Shown here: one piece after another, positions 1 to 5,154 of the stretch
Position numbering within the stretch: the first letter of the stretch is position 1
How the letters are laid out: every line of letters begins with the position of its first letter
Origin: Methanosarcinales archaeon
GTDB taxonomy: Archaea > Halobacteriota > Syntropharchaeia > Alkanophagales > Methanospirareceae
Direction of reading: 5' to 3'
DNA: 5,154 nt
Assembly (NCBI GenBank): GCA_030621945.1
Contig: JAUXGS010000088.1
Coordinates: forward strand, 1 to 5,154
Translations under genes and position numbers: made by a program
Notes under the pieces: model-generated
What the model was told of the DNA's origin: nothing
Databases searched by the model: none
Seen by the model: only the letters and a program-made list of their open reading frames with translations

Positions 1-156
1 CCTGAAAAACCACTTTGTTATAAATGTTTCAAGAGTTGGAAAAAATATAATAATCGTGATTATAAGGAGAAATTTTGCCATGCTTGTGGAACTGAATATA
101 GCAGTACTCTAGCAGAACCTATTTGCAATGCGTGTTATAAAAAGTTGTTTAAATGA
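1..156 (+). CDS. C-terminal end of an unidentified protein with three CxxC pairs (partial)
   Basis: The reading frame is open from the first base and ends at a TGA at 154-156, giving the last 51 residues of a longer protein whose start lies outside the window. It contains three CxxC pairs, at residues 6/9, 26/29 and 42/45 of the visible part, spaced 16 and 12 residues apart in a lysine- and tyrosine-rich setting (CYKC, CHAC, CNAC). Such pairs usually bind zinc, so this looks like a tandem zinc-ribbon tail. By my count it is about 31% G+C, clearly lower than most of the rnf genes. It is convergent with the rnf operon and probably unrelated to it. The pattern does not match the TnpB zinc finger, and I do not recognise the family. 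The coding call rests on the open frame and regular Cys spacing. Confidence 0.6.
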   Translation, partial: PEKPLCYKCFKSWKKYNNRDYKEKFCHACGTEYSSTLAEPICNACYKKLFK

Positions 157-220
157 TGAACTCATTTCAAAAACCACTATCCATTCACCTCTATCGCCAG
201 ACCTCCAAGACCCGCGGATG

Positions 221-241
221 CCACGCTTTTCTGAAGCGTGG
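221..241. terminator. Perfect 8-bp hairpin between convergent genes; candidate terminator or mobile-element relic
   Basis: The arms CCACGCTT (221-228) and AAGCGTGG (234-241) pair perfectly around a 5-base loop (TTCTG). The hairpin lies 65 bases after the plus-strand gene and 35 bases past the rnfB stop, so it could end transcripts from either side. No U-tract follows it directly. The nearest are a plus-strand T7 at 284-290, inside the rnfB tail, and a minus-strand T5 at 173-169. Archaeal termination depends mainly on U-tracts, so the terminator role is tentative. The shape (GC-rich hairpin followed by GTGGTGATT) also recalls the end hairpin of IS200/IS605 elements, but no transposase is visible. 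Confidence 0.4.
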
Positions 242-275
242 GTGGTGATTTGGGCATTTTCTATCGGCAAACACT

Positions 276-1103
276 TCAGTCACTTTTTTTCTCAGTGCGA
301 GTAGCCTCTGAATTGCTAACGACAGCCTTTTTAGATGGAAAAATCGGCACAATCGTTCCACGCTTGCACGCTTCTATACACAAACCACAACCGTTGCAAA
401 GGTCATAATCAATTACGGCAAGGTTATTTTCGACTTTTATCGCCTCTCTTTCACATACCTTCTCACATTGCTTGCATGCAATACAGCCTTCCTCACATAT
501 CTTCGCTACTATCTTACCCTTATCCAGTGAATTGCACCTGACAAGCACTTTTGCATCGGCATCTATGTACCTCATCAAATCCCTCGGACACGCCTCCATG
601 CACGCACCACACCCAATGCATTTCCTGGTGTCTACGAAATATTTGTAACCTCGCCTCTCAATTGCATCAAAAGTGCAGGCATGCACACAATCGCCGAACC
701 CTAAACATGCGTATTCACATGCCCGGAATCCGCCCATGATGAGAGCTGCCGTGGCGCAAGTTTTTACGCCTTCGTACTCAAATTTGTCCACGGAGTCATA
801 ACTGCAAGCCACGAGTGCAATCTTCTTCTTTCCAAACTTTATGCCAAGAATACTACAAATTTTCAACCATGATTCCTCATCACATGCCTTACAATTATTG
901 ATTAGATGATGATCCTCAACCATGGCTTCCGCTAATATTCGGCATGCAGGAAAGCCACATGCACCACAATTACCACCCGGAAGTAACTCTGAAATTTTCT
1001 CCACTCGCGGATCCACAGGTACTTCAAGCTTCCTTGATGCATACGCTAAACCCACACCAAATACAATTCCTAATGCCCCTATTACAATTACTGCTTCTAT
1101 CAT
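276..1103 (-). CDS. rnfB: Rnf complex subunit RnfB, polyferredoxin
   Basis: RnfB is the cytosol-facing, membrane-anchored iron-sulfur subunit thought to be the entry point for electrons from reduced ferredoxin. The 275-residue product has one N-terminal membrane helix (about 3-22). Next is the RnfB Fe-S domain after LLPGGNCGACG, with Cys 46, 49, 54 and 71. Four further clusters can be assigned: Cys 129/133/139/143, 162/165/168/172, 207/210/213/217 and 236/239/242/246, pairing as two ferredoxin-like domains. This predicts five [4Fe-4S] clusters, with other family Cys at 100, 116, 190 and 203. There are 26 Cys in all. The usual Pro-Gly-Gly after the fourth Cys is replaced by KACDEESW, adding Cys74 and Cys83. 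The tail (about 257-275) is polar and basic. The ATG at 1103 is required to keep the helix. It lies 22 bases after rnfA and has only a weak ribosome binding site. It is the last gene of the operon. Confidence 0.96.
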   Translation of the reverse strand: MIEAVIVIGALGIVFGVGLAYASRKLEVPVDPRVEKISELLPGGNCGACGFPACRILAEAMVEDHHLINNCKACDEESWLKICSILGIKFGKKKIALVACSYDSVDKFEYEGVKTCATAALIMGGFRACEYACLGFGDCVHACTFDAIERRGYKYFVDTRKCIGCGACMEACPRDLMRYIDADAKVLVRCNSLDKGKIVAKICEEGCIACKQCEKVCEREAIKVENNLAVIDYDLCNGCGLCIEACKRGTIVPIFPSKKAVVSNSEATRTEKKSD

Positions 1104-1125
1104 CCTATTCTGTTACGACATTACA

Positions 1126-1704
1126 TTACAATCTCATCCCGCTAAAAGCCATAAAAGCGAGCGCTAACAGTGCAGCGGAGACAAATGCGATTGGCAAATC
1201 CTGAAATGATTTCGGTACATTAGCAAATTCAAGCCGCTCTCTTATTCCTGACATCAAGAGCAATGCAAGCGTAAACCCGATCCCCGCTGAAAATCCATTT
1301 ACCACGCTTCCAATAAAGGAATAGCCCTCTTCCACATTAAGTAAAGCAACCCCCATCACCGCGCAATTAGTAGTGATAAGCGGCAAATATATGCCCAGTA
1401 CACCGTACAAATCGGGCTTATATCTCCTTATTACCATCTCTATAAGCTGCACAAAGGTTGCGATAACGAGTATGAAAATTACGATTTTCATAAATTCTAT
1501 GTTGAATGGACGCAGTAGGTAAGTATAAATGGGCCATGTAATCGCGGACGCACACGTCATCACGAAGATCACCGCTAACCCCATTCCAATTGCACCGCTC
1601 GTCTTTCTTGATACGCCGAAGAAGGGGCATAAACCAAGGAATCTGGACAGGACAAAATTATTCACAAATATCGCACCTACGGCGATAACGAGCAAGTTCT
1701 CCAT
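1126..1704 (-). CDS. rnfA: Rnf complex membrane subunit RnfA
   Basis: RnfA is an integral membrane subunit that pairs with its paralogue RnfE in inverted topology at the core of the complex; together they hold a membrane [2Fe-2S] centre and line the ion-coupling region. The 192-residue product has the normal family length, about six hydrophobic segments, and the signatures NNFVLSRFLGLCPFFGVS (15-32) and LGIYLPLITTNCAVMG (103-118). Cys26 and Cys114 in these motifs are the expected cluster ligands. The C-terminal LPIAFVSAALLALAFMAF segment is also typical. The ATG follows the rnfE TAG stop by 9 bases, with GGAGGT at 1721-1716 inside the rnfE tail as ribosome binding site, at a rather long 11-base spacing. 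The similar NqrE subunit of Na+-NQR is ruled out by the neighbouring rnfB and rnfC. Confidence 0.96.
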   Translation of the reverse strand: MENLLVIAVGAIFVNNFVLSRFLGLCPFFGVSRKTSGAIGMGLAVIFVMTCASAITWPIYTYLLRPFNIEFMKIVIFILVIATFVQLIEMVIRRYKPDLYGVLGIYLPLITTNCAVMGVALLNVEEGYSFIGSVVNGFSAGIGFTLALLLMSGIRERLEFANVPKSFQDLPIAFVSAALLALAFMAFSGMRL

Positions 1705-1713
1705 TTCTCTTCG

Positions 1714-2319
1714 CTACCTCCCCTCCTTTCTTATATCCTTATACTTGATCATAGCCATGATGACTGCGATCGTGAGAAAAGCACCGGGCGGCAGGGTCAT
1801 CATCACAGAAGGAGATTGCGTAAAGGTTGGGACGATAGTACAATCAAATATAGCAATCTTTCCCGTGCTTAAAGTCTCCCTGCATATTGCAATGCCCACT
1901 ATCCCAAGCGTAAAACCGATACTCATTCCAACCCCATCTAAGAAAGAGTGGAAAACGGACTTCCTGGATGCAAACGCCTCTGCCCTTCCCAATATTATAC
2001 AATTCACCACTATCAGTGGGAGGTATATTCCGAGACGTTCATGAAGTTCGGGAGCATATCCGTGCATAATCAGGTCAACGAGGGTAACGAAAGAGGCGAT
2101 AACCACGATAAAACAGGGAATCCTTACCTGAGAAGGAATCCAATGCTTGAAAAGAGAGATGATAACATTTGACCCTACCAGCACAAAAAAGACGCAAAGA
2201 CCCATGCCCAAAGCATTATCTACCCGCGTGCTTACCGCAAGCACGGGACATAGTCCAAGCATGAGATAAAATATCGGATTCTGCTTAAACACTCCCTTTG
2301 TGAGTTCATCAAGTTTCAT
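1714..2319 (-). CDS. rnfE: Rnf complex membrane subunit RnfE
   Basis: RnfE is the membrane partner and paralogue of RnfA. The 201-residue product has about six membrane segments and the family motifs NPIFYLMLGLCPVLAVS (14-30), RIPCFIVVIASFVTLVDL (66-83) and LGIYLPLIVVNCIILGRAEA (96-115). Cys24 and Cys107 match the conserved ligands that, with those of RnfA, are assigned to a shared [2Fe-2S] centre at the subunit interface. The VNCIILGRAEAFA form is the RnfE/NqrD version and separates it from RnfA. The start codon lies inside rnfG, overlapping it by 11 bases, and is preceded by the operon's strongest ribosome binding site (2333-2327). This suggests that translation of rnfE is coupled to rnfG but also has its own initiation. 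Confidence 0.96.
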   Translation of the reverse strand: MKLDELTKGVFKQNPIFYLMLGLCPVLAVSTRVDNALGMGLCVFFVLVGSNVIISLFKHWIPSQVRIPCFIVVIASFVTLVDLIMHGYAPELHERLGIYLPLIVVNCIILGRAEAFASRKSVFHSFLDGVGMSIGFTLGIVGIAICRETLSTGKIAIFDCTIVPTFTQSPSVMMTLPPGAFLTIAVIMAMIKYKDIRKEGR

Positions 2320-2830
2320 TCATCACCACCTCCGCCCTTTCACGAACAGTATCTGTTATCGCACGAGAACTTATGGTTGCGCCCGTGATCGCATCTATAA
2401 CTCCTCCATCCTGCTTTAATCTTACGTCTTCTACCGGCTTACCACTGAACTGGCTCGTGAAATCAGGTTCTGCTATCATCGTCCCAAGTCCAGGCGTTTC
2501 TGACTGGCTGACAACATGAATACGGCTGATTGTGCCGTTTTTATACATGCCAACCATCGTTTTGATAGTGCCGCCATATCCCTTCCCCGTGGCAATAAAG
2601 GCGTATCCTATCTCCTCACCACTCACCGTTGCGATATAATAACCATTCATTTCAGTAAAATTAGCACCGGGGAAGATAATCGAAAGCGATTCGTTTGTTC
2701 TTTCCTGCTCCACCATCTCTATCTTCCCCTTTGTCAGATCATAGGAGGCGGTAAGTGCAGCACCAGATATGACACATATAATTATCAAAGGAATTGAGAT
2801 TCCTAATATACGTTTCAATTCTTCCCCCAT
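2309..2830 (-). CDS. rnfG: Rnf complex subunit RnfG, covalent FMN-binding
   Basis: RnfG is a membrane-anchored flavoprotein whose soluble domain faces the outer side of the membrane and passes electrons to or from RnfD. The 173-residue product has a single N-terminal helix (about 8-29) and an FMN-binding domain containing GYGGTIKTMVG (84-94) and SETPGLG (110-116). The flavinylation site is T-G-A-T-I-S-S at 149-155, so Thr152 should carry phosphoester-linked FMN. The modification normally needs an ApbE-type transferase, which is not in this window. There is no haem motif. At 173 residues it is near the short end for the family but has all core elements. The ATG lies 3 bases beyond the rnfD stop, with GGGAG (2843-2839) 8 bases upstream. 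Its last codons overlap the start of rnfE. Confidence 0.95.
   Translation of the reverse strand: MGEELKRILGISIPLIIICVISGAALTASYDLTKGKIEMVEQERTNESLSIIFPGANFTEMNGYYIATVSGEEIGYAFIATGKGYGGTIKTMVGMYKNGTISRIHVVSQSETPGLGTMIAEPDFTSQFSGKPVEDVRLKQDGGVIDAITGATISSRAITDTVRERAEVVMNET
2327..2333 (-). promoter_or_regulatory. Strong ribosome binding site for rnfE, inside rnfG
   Basis: On the minus strand GGAGGTG stands 7 bases before the rnfE ATG at 2319. It is the best match to the anti-Shine-Dalgarno sequence in the operon and lies within the last codons of rnfG. It fixes the rnfE start at 2319 rather than the ATG 4 bases upstream, which is out of frame and is an internal Met codon of rnfG. Confidence 0.8.
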
Positions 2831-2833
2831 TTC

Positions 2834-3817
2834 TCACTCTCCCTTATTAGCCGAAGAGACAAAAAAACTTTTCCTTTTTACTCCGTACACTCGTGGTCTC
2901 ACATGTCGGTCAATCAAAGGCGTAAAAGCATTCATCAATAGTATCGAGAAACATACGCCCTCTGGATACCCGCCAATCACTCTTATCAATACCACGATTA
3001 TCCCGGCACCTACGCCAAATATAATCCGCCCGTTTCTCGTTATCGGCGTGGTGACGTAGTCAGTAGCCATGAAAAAAGCGCCGAGGAATAAGCCACCCGC
3101 AAGAATATGAAATAGCGGGTCCTGTCCGAGCGCAAACGCCAAAACCGCAACCGTTCCTATGTATGAAACCGGAATTCGCCAGTCAATGTATCGTTTCGCA
3201 ATCAGGTATATACCACCTATAAGAAGTGCGATTGCGCTTGTCTCTCCAATGCTCCCGCTAACATTTCCAAGTGCGAGGTCCATATATGGTGTGGCGATAT
3301 TCTGCATCTTCCATAATCCGAGCGGCGTTGCGGTGGTAATCGCATCGTAAGCGAGCGGCTTAGTCCACGTGATCATTGCTACGGGCCACGAAGCCATCAA
3401 AAACGCCCTCCCCACCAGTGCCGGATTGAATATGTTATGCCCCAGCCCGCCGAACGCGCATTTAGCAAAGGCAACGGCAAAAGCAGCTCCGATTGCCACC
3501 ATCCACAGTGGAATCTTCGGCGGCAGACACAAAGCAAGCAAAAGACCTGTGATAATTACACCCGTGGGCGGCGGTAGACGTAAGTGCAAGATGTCATCCA
3601 TACTTAACTCAATCTTGCCCGTCAACCTCATCGCGACATATTCCGTAAGCATCGCAGAAGAAATGCAGACAAGAATAACATACAGAGCGCGGATTCCGAA
3701 GAGATATATACCACATACAGTTGCAGGAATAAGAGCAATGGTTACAGCATAAAAAATCGTATCAATCGAAGCGTCGCTCCTTACATGTGGTGAATGTGAT
3801 ACAATTAACTCAGGCAT
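2834..3817 (-). CDS. rnfD: Rnf complex membrane subunit RnfD, covalent FMN-binding
   Basis: RnfD is a multi-spanning membrane flavoprotein, homologous to NqrB, that takes part in trans-membrane electron transfer and ion translocation. The 327-residue product shows SHSPHVRS (7-14), ITGLLLALCLPPKIPLW (89-105), GGLGHNIFNPALVGRAF (123-139), SGSIGETSA (187-195) and ATDYVTTP (251-258). All are family landmarks spread over eight or more hydrophobic segments. T-T-A-T-P-L at 161-166 places the flavinylated residue at Thr164. The segment before the TGLLLA motif reads LRLPPPTG where bacterial RnfD usually has an Asp-x-Ser-Ala stretch. I chose the ATG at 3817 over the in-frame GTG at 3823 because GGAG (3826-3823) is 5 bases upstream and the protein then begins close to the usual family N-terminus. 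It overlaps the rnfC stop by 8 bases. Confidence 0.95.
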   Translation of the reverse strand: MPELIVSHSPHVRSDASIDTIFYAVTIALIPATVCGIYLFGIRALYVILVCISSAMLTEYVAMRLTGKIELSMDDILHLRLPPPTGVIITGLLLALCLPPKIPLWMVAIGAAFAVAFAKCAFGGLGHNIFNPALVGRAFLMASWPVAMITWTKPLAYDAITTATPLGLWKMQNIATPYMDLALGNVSGSIGETSAIALLIGGIYLIAKRYIDWRIPVSYIGTVAVLAFALGQDPLFHILAGGLFLGAFFMATDYVTTPITRNGRIIFGVGAGIIVVLIRVIGGYPEGVCFSILLMNAFTPLIDRHVRPRVYGVKRKSFFVSSANKGE

Positions 3818-5123
3818 TTTCACTCCTCTTTATCTCCTCCTTACCGTACGTGATAAGCTGGATGAGAGGTATCTTTGAAGGGCACACATAGGTGCAGCTT
3901 CCGCATTCCACACAGTCAAGGATATGATAATCCCTACAATCCTCAAACCGCTTCTTACGTGCGAGTTTTCCAAGCACCGTTGGCATAAGCCCGATTGGGC
4001 ACGCTTCCACGCATGTCCCACAGTTTGTGCATTCTCGCTCTTCCGAGATCCTGGCCTTCTCTATGTCTAAAACAAGAACACACCTTATGCTCTTAATTAC
4101 CGGCACGTCCTTGTATTGTGCAATACCCCGCATAGGACCTCCGTTTACGATTTTACCCTTTTCCCCCCGGAATCCACCACATTCTTCTATCAACTCGTGA
4201 AAGGATGTGCCGATTCTCACCAACAAATTCTTTGGATCCATTACATCTCCTGTTACCGTCACAACTCGTTCTATAAGTGGAATGCCGTCATATATTGCAT
4301 CGTATATCGCCTTTGCCGTAGATACATTCTGAACTATCACACCTATATCGTGGGAGTAGCCACCGGAAGGTATCTCTCGGTTCAATATTGTCTTGATAAG
4401 GATTCTCTCCTCCCCCTGTGGATATTTAGTTTTCAAGGGGACGACCTTTATTTTCCCATCACCTTCCTTCTCCACTGCTGCCCTCATCCTCTCTATCGCA
4501 TCCGCTTTATTGTCCTCGATCCCTATGAAGCCTCTATCCACCTCGAGCACTTTCATGATAACTTTCAACCCTTTCACGACCTTATCTGGCTGTTCCAGCA
4601 TCAACCTGTGGTCTGAGGTCATGCAAGGCTCACATTCCGAGCCATTCAAAATAACCGTGTCTATCTCTTTCCCTTCTGGTGGACTTAGTTTTACATGTGT
4701 GGGAAACGCTTCGCCCCCGAGACCCACTATCCCTGCTTCTCTTATCCTTGCTAAGATTTCACGCTTTGACGCAGTCGCAGGGTCAATAGCTTCCATTTTC
4801 GCACTTTCATCCCTTCCATCGGATTCAATAATTATACCCTGAACCTCGCTGCCAATAGGAGATTGCTGTGTGCTGATCTCTTTCACCACACCGGATATGC
4901 TTGAGTGAACGGGAGCGGATACGAAAGAATCAGAATCTCCTATCTTCTGACCTGCTTTTACTTCATCTCCTTCTTTCACCAGAGGTTTACAAGGCGCTCC
5001 GACATGCTGTTGGAGTAGAATAATTACACCGGCAGGCAATTTAGCTTTTTCAATCGCTTTACTTGCGGTTATTTTTGAATCCGGCGGATGTATCCCACCG
5101 TGAAAACTATTGAACTTCGACAT
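3810..5123 (-). CDS. rnfC: Rnf complex subunit RnfC, Fe-S flavoprotein
   Basis: RnfC is the cytosolic peripheral subunit. In bacteria it holds FMN and reacts with NAD(H); in Methanosarcina-type complexes the electron path is different. The 437-residue product starts with the RnfC barrel-sandwich domain (FHGGIHPP at 7-14; SAPVHSSISGVV at 69-80). A Nuo51-like domain follows (GLGGEAFPTHVKL, 134-146; NGSECEPCMTSDHRLM, 160-175; KYPQGEE, 233-239), then a soluble-ligand-binding-type segment around 284-296 and GGPMRGIAQ (328-336). Two ferredoxin motifs close the protein: Cys 365/368/371/375 and 404/407/410/414, each followed by Pro. Two [4Fe-4S] clusters are predicted. The glycine loop reads GGEAF instead of the usual GGAGF, and Tyr of ECEPY is Cys here. 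The ATG at 5123 is preferred over an adjacent in-frame TTG at 5126. This is the first gene of the operon within view, and no ribosome binding site is evident upstream. Confidence 0.96.
   Translation of the reverse strand: MSKFNSFHGGIHPPDSKITASKAIEKAKLPAGVIILLQQHVGAPCKPLVKEGDEVKAGQKIGDSDSFVSAPVHSSISGVVKEISTQQSPIGSEVQGIIIESDGRDESAKMEAIDPATASKREILARIREAGIVGLGGEAFPTHVKLSPPEGKEIDTVILNGSECEPCMTSDHRLMLEQPDKVVKGLKVIMKVLEVDRGFIGIEDNKADAIERMRAAVEKEGDGKIKVVPLKTKYPQGEERILIKTILNREIPSGGYSHDIGVIVQNVSTAKAIYDAIYDGIPLIERVVTVTGDVMDPKNLLVRIGTSFHELIEECGGFRGEKGKIVNGGPMRGIAQYKDVPVIKSIRCVLVLDIEKARISEERECTNCGTCVEACPIGLMPTVLGKLARKKRFEDCRDYHILDCVECGSCTYVCPSKIPLIQLITYGKEEIKRSENA
3823..3826 (-). promoter_or_regulatory. 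Ribosome binding site that decides the rnfD start
   Basis: Minus-strand GGAG is followed by five bases (TGAAA) and then the ATG at 3817. The alternative GTG start at 3823 overlaps this site itself. It would have to use a second purine run at 3840-3832 (GGAGGAGAT), which is 8 bases from the GTG. Both are possible, but the ATG reading is favoured. The site lies within the 3' end of rnfC. Confidence 0.6.
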
Positions 5124-5141
5124 CAAACCACTTGTTGAATG

Positions 5142-5149
5142 TATTTAAA
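5142..5149 (-). promoter_or_regulatory. Archaeal-type TATA box upstream of rnfC
   Basis: On the minus strand the sequence reads TTTAAATA, inside the longer A+T run TTTATTTAAATA (5153-5142), which matches the archaeal TATA consensus. Its centre is 22-23 bases from the A of the rnfC ATG. Archaeal transcription normally starts about 26 bases from the box centre, so the mRNA would begin at or beside the start codon. The upstream factor-B site would be cut by the window edge. If the organism is bacterial this would only be an A+T-rich stretch, so the call depends on an archaeal origin. Confidence 0.5.
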
Positions 5150-5154
5150 TAAAC

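Noticed and set aside
1..156. Left-hand gene as a TnpB C-terminus, given the nearby hairpin and CxxC pairs
   Set aside because: TnpB ends with one four-Cys ribbon followed by an Asp-x-Asn-Ala-type motif. This tail has three CxxC pairs with different spacing and no such motif.
157..275. CRISPR repeat, tRNA or other structured RNA in the intergenic region
   Set aside because: There is only one hairpin with no repeated unit, and no cloverleaf or T-loop pattern is visible.
1529..2044. Long plus-strand open frame opposite rnfA and rnfE
   Set aside because: It is the antisense shadow of two well-conserved membrane protein genes and has no family features or ribosome binding site of its own.
3821..3823. 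GTG at 3823 as the rnfD start
   Set aside because: It sits on the likely ribosome binding site of the better-spaced ATG at 3817 and would add only two residues.
4116..4842. Two overlapping plus-strand open frames opposite rnfC
   Set aside because: Both lie wholly within rnfC on the other strand, and their residues look like reversed-codon noise with no recognisable domain.
276..5123. Operon as a Na+-NQR (nqrABCDEF) cluster
   Set aside because: RnfD, G, E and A have Nqr homologues, but RnfB with five predicted [4Fe-4S] clusters and RnfC with two ferredoxin motifs are specific to Rnf. No NqrF is present.
5124..5126. TTG at 5126 as the rnfC start
   Set aside because: The next codon is ATG, nothing in the sequence favours TTG, and the RnfC family start is equally satisfied.

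Overview
The window is almost entirely one minus-strand operon for an Rnf complex, the membrane-bound, ion-pumping ferredoxin oxidoreductase. Read in the direction of transcription (right to left), the order is rnfC, rnfD, rnfG, rnfE, rnfA, rnfB. All six core subunits are present, full length and apparently intact. The genes are packed with overlaps of 8 and 11 bases and gaps of 3, 9 and 22 bases, and most have a clear Shine-Dalgarno sequence.

Layout. Positions 1-156 hold the 3' end of an unrelated, A+T-rich plus-strand gene encoding three CxxC pairs. Positions 157-275 are a short convergent intergenic region with a perfect 8-bp hairpin. Positions 276-5123 are the rnf operon. The last 31 bases, upstream of rnfC, contain an archaeal-looking TATA box so close to the start codon that the message may be leaderless or nearly so.

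How the genes work together. RnfB (five predicted [4Fe-4S] clusters) and RnfC (two clusters and a Nuo-like flavin domain) are the cytosolic electron-handling subunits. RnfA and RnfE are the paired membrane subunits, each with the conserved membrane Cys pair assigned to a shared [2Fe-2S] centre. RnfD and RnfG carry the threonines that receive covalent FMN. Together they would couple electron flow between reduced ferredoxin and a second carrier to Na+ (or H+) transport. The second carrier is NADH in bacteria; in Methanosarcina it is a multihaem cytochrome and methanophenazine.

Organism. The order C-D-G-E-A-B occurs both in bacteria such as Acetobacterium and in Methanosarcina-type archaea, so gene order alone does not decide. 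The TATA-like promoter without a visible -35/-10 pair, free use of ATA codons, and altered residues in the NADH/FMN loop of RnfC lean towards an archaeon, possibly a methane- or alkane-metabolising euryarchaeote. This is inference. No cytochrome, ApbE or other companion gene is visible. I see no new type of system here; the points of interest are residue-level departures in RnfC, RnfB and RnfD, the possible leaderless start, and the 3' hairpin.
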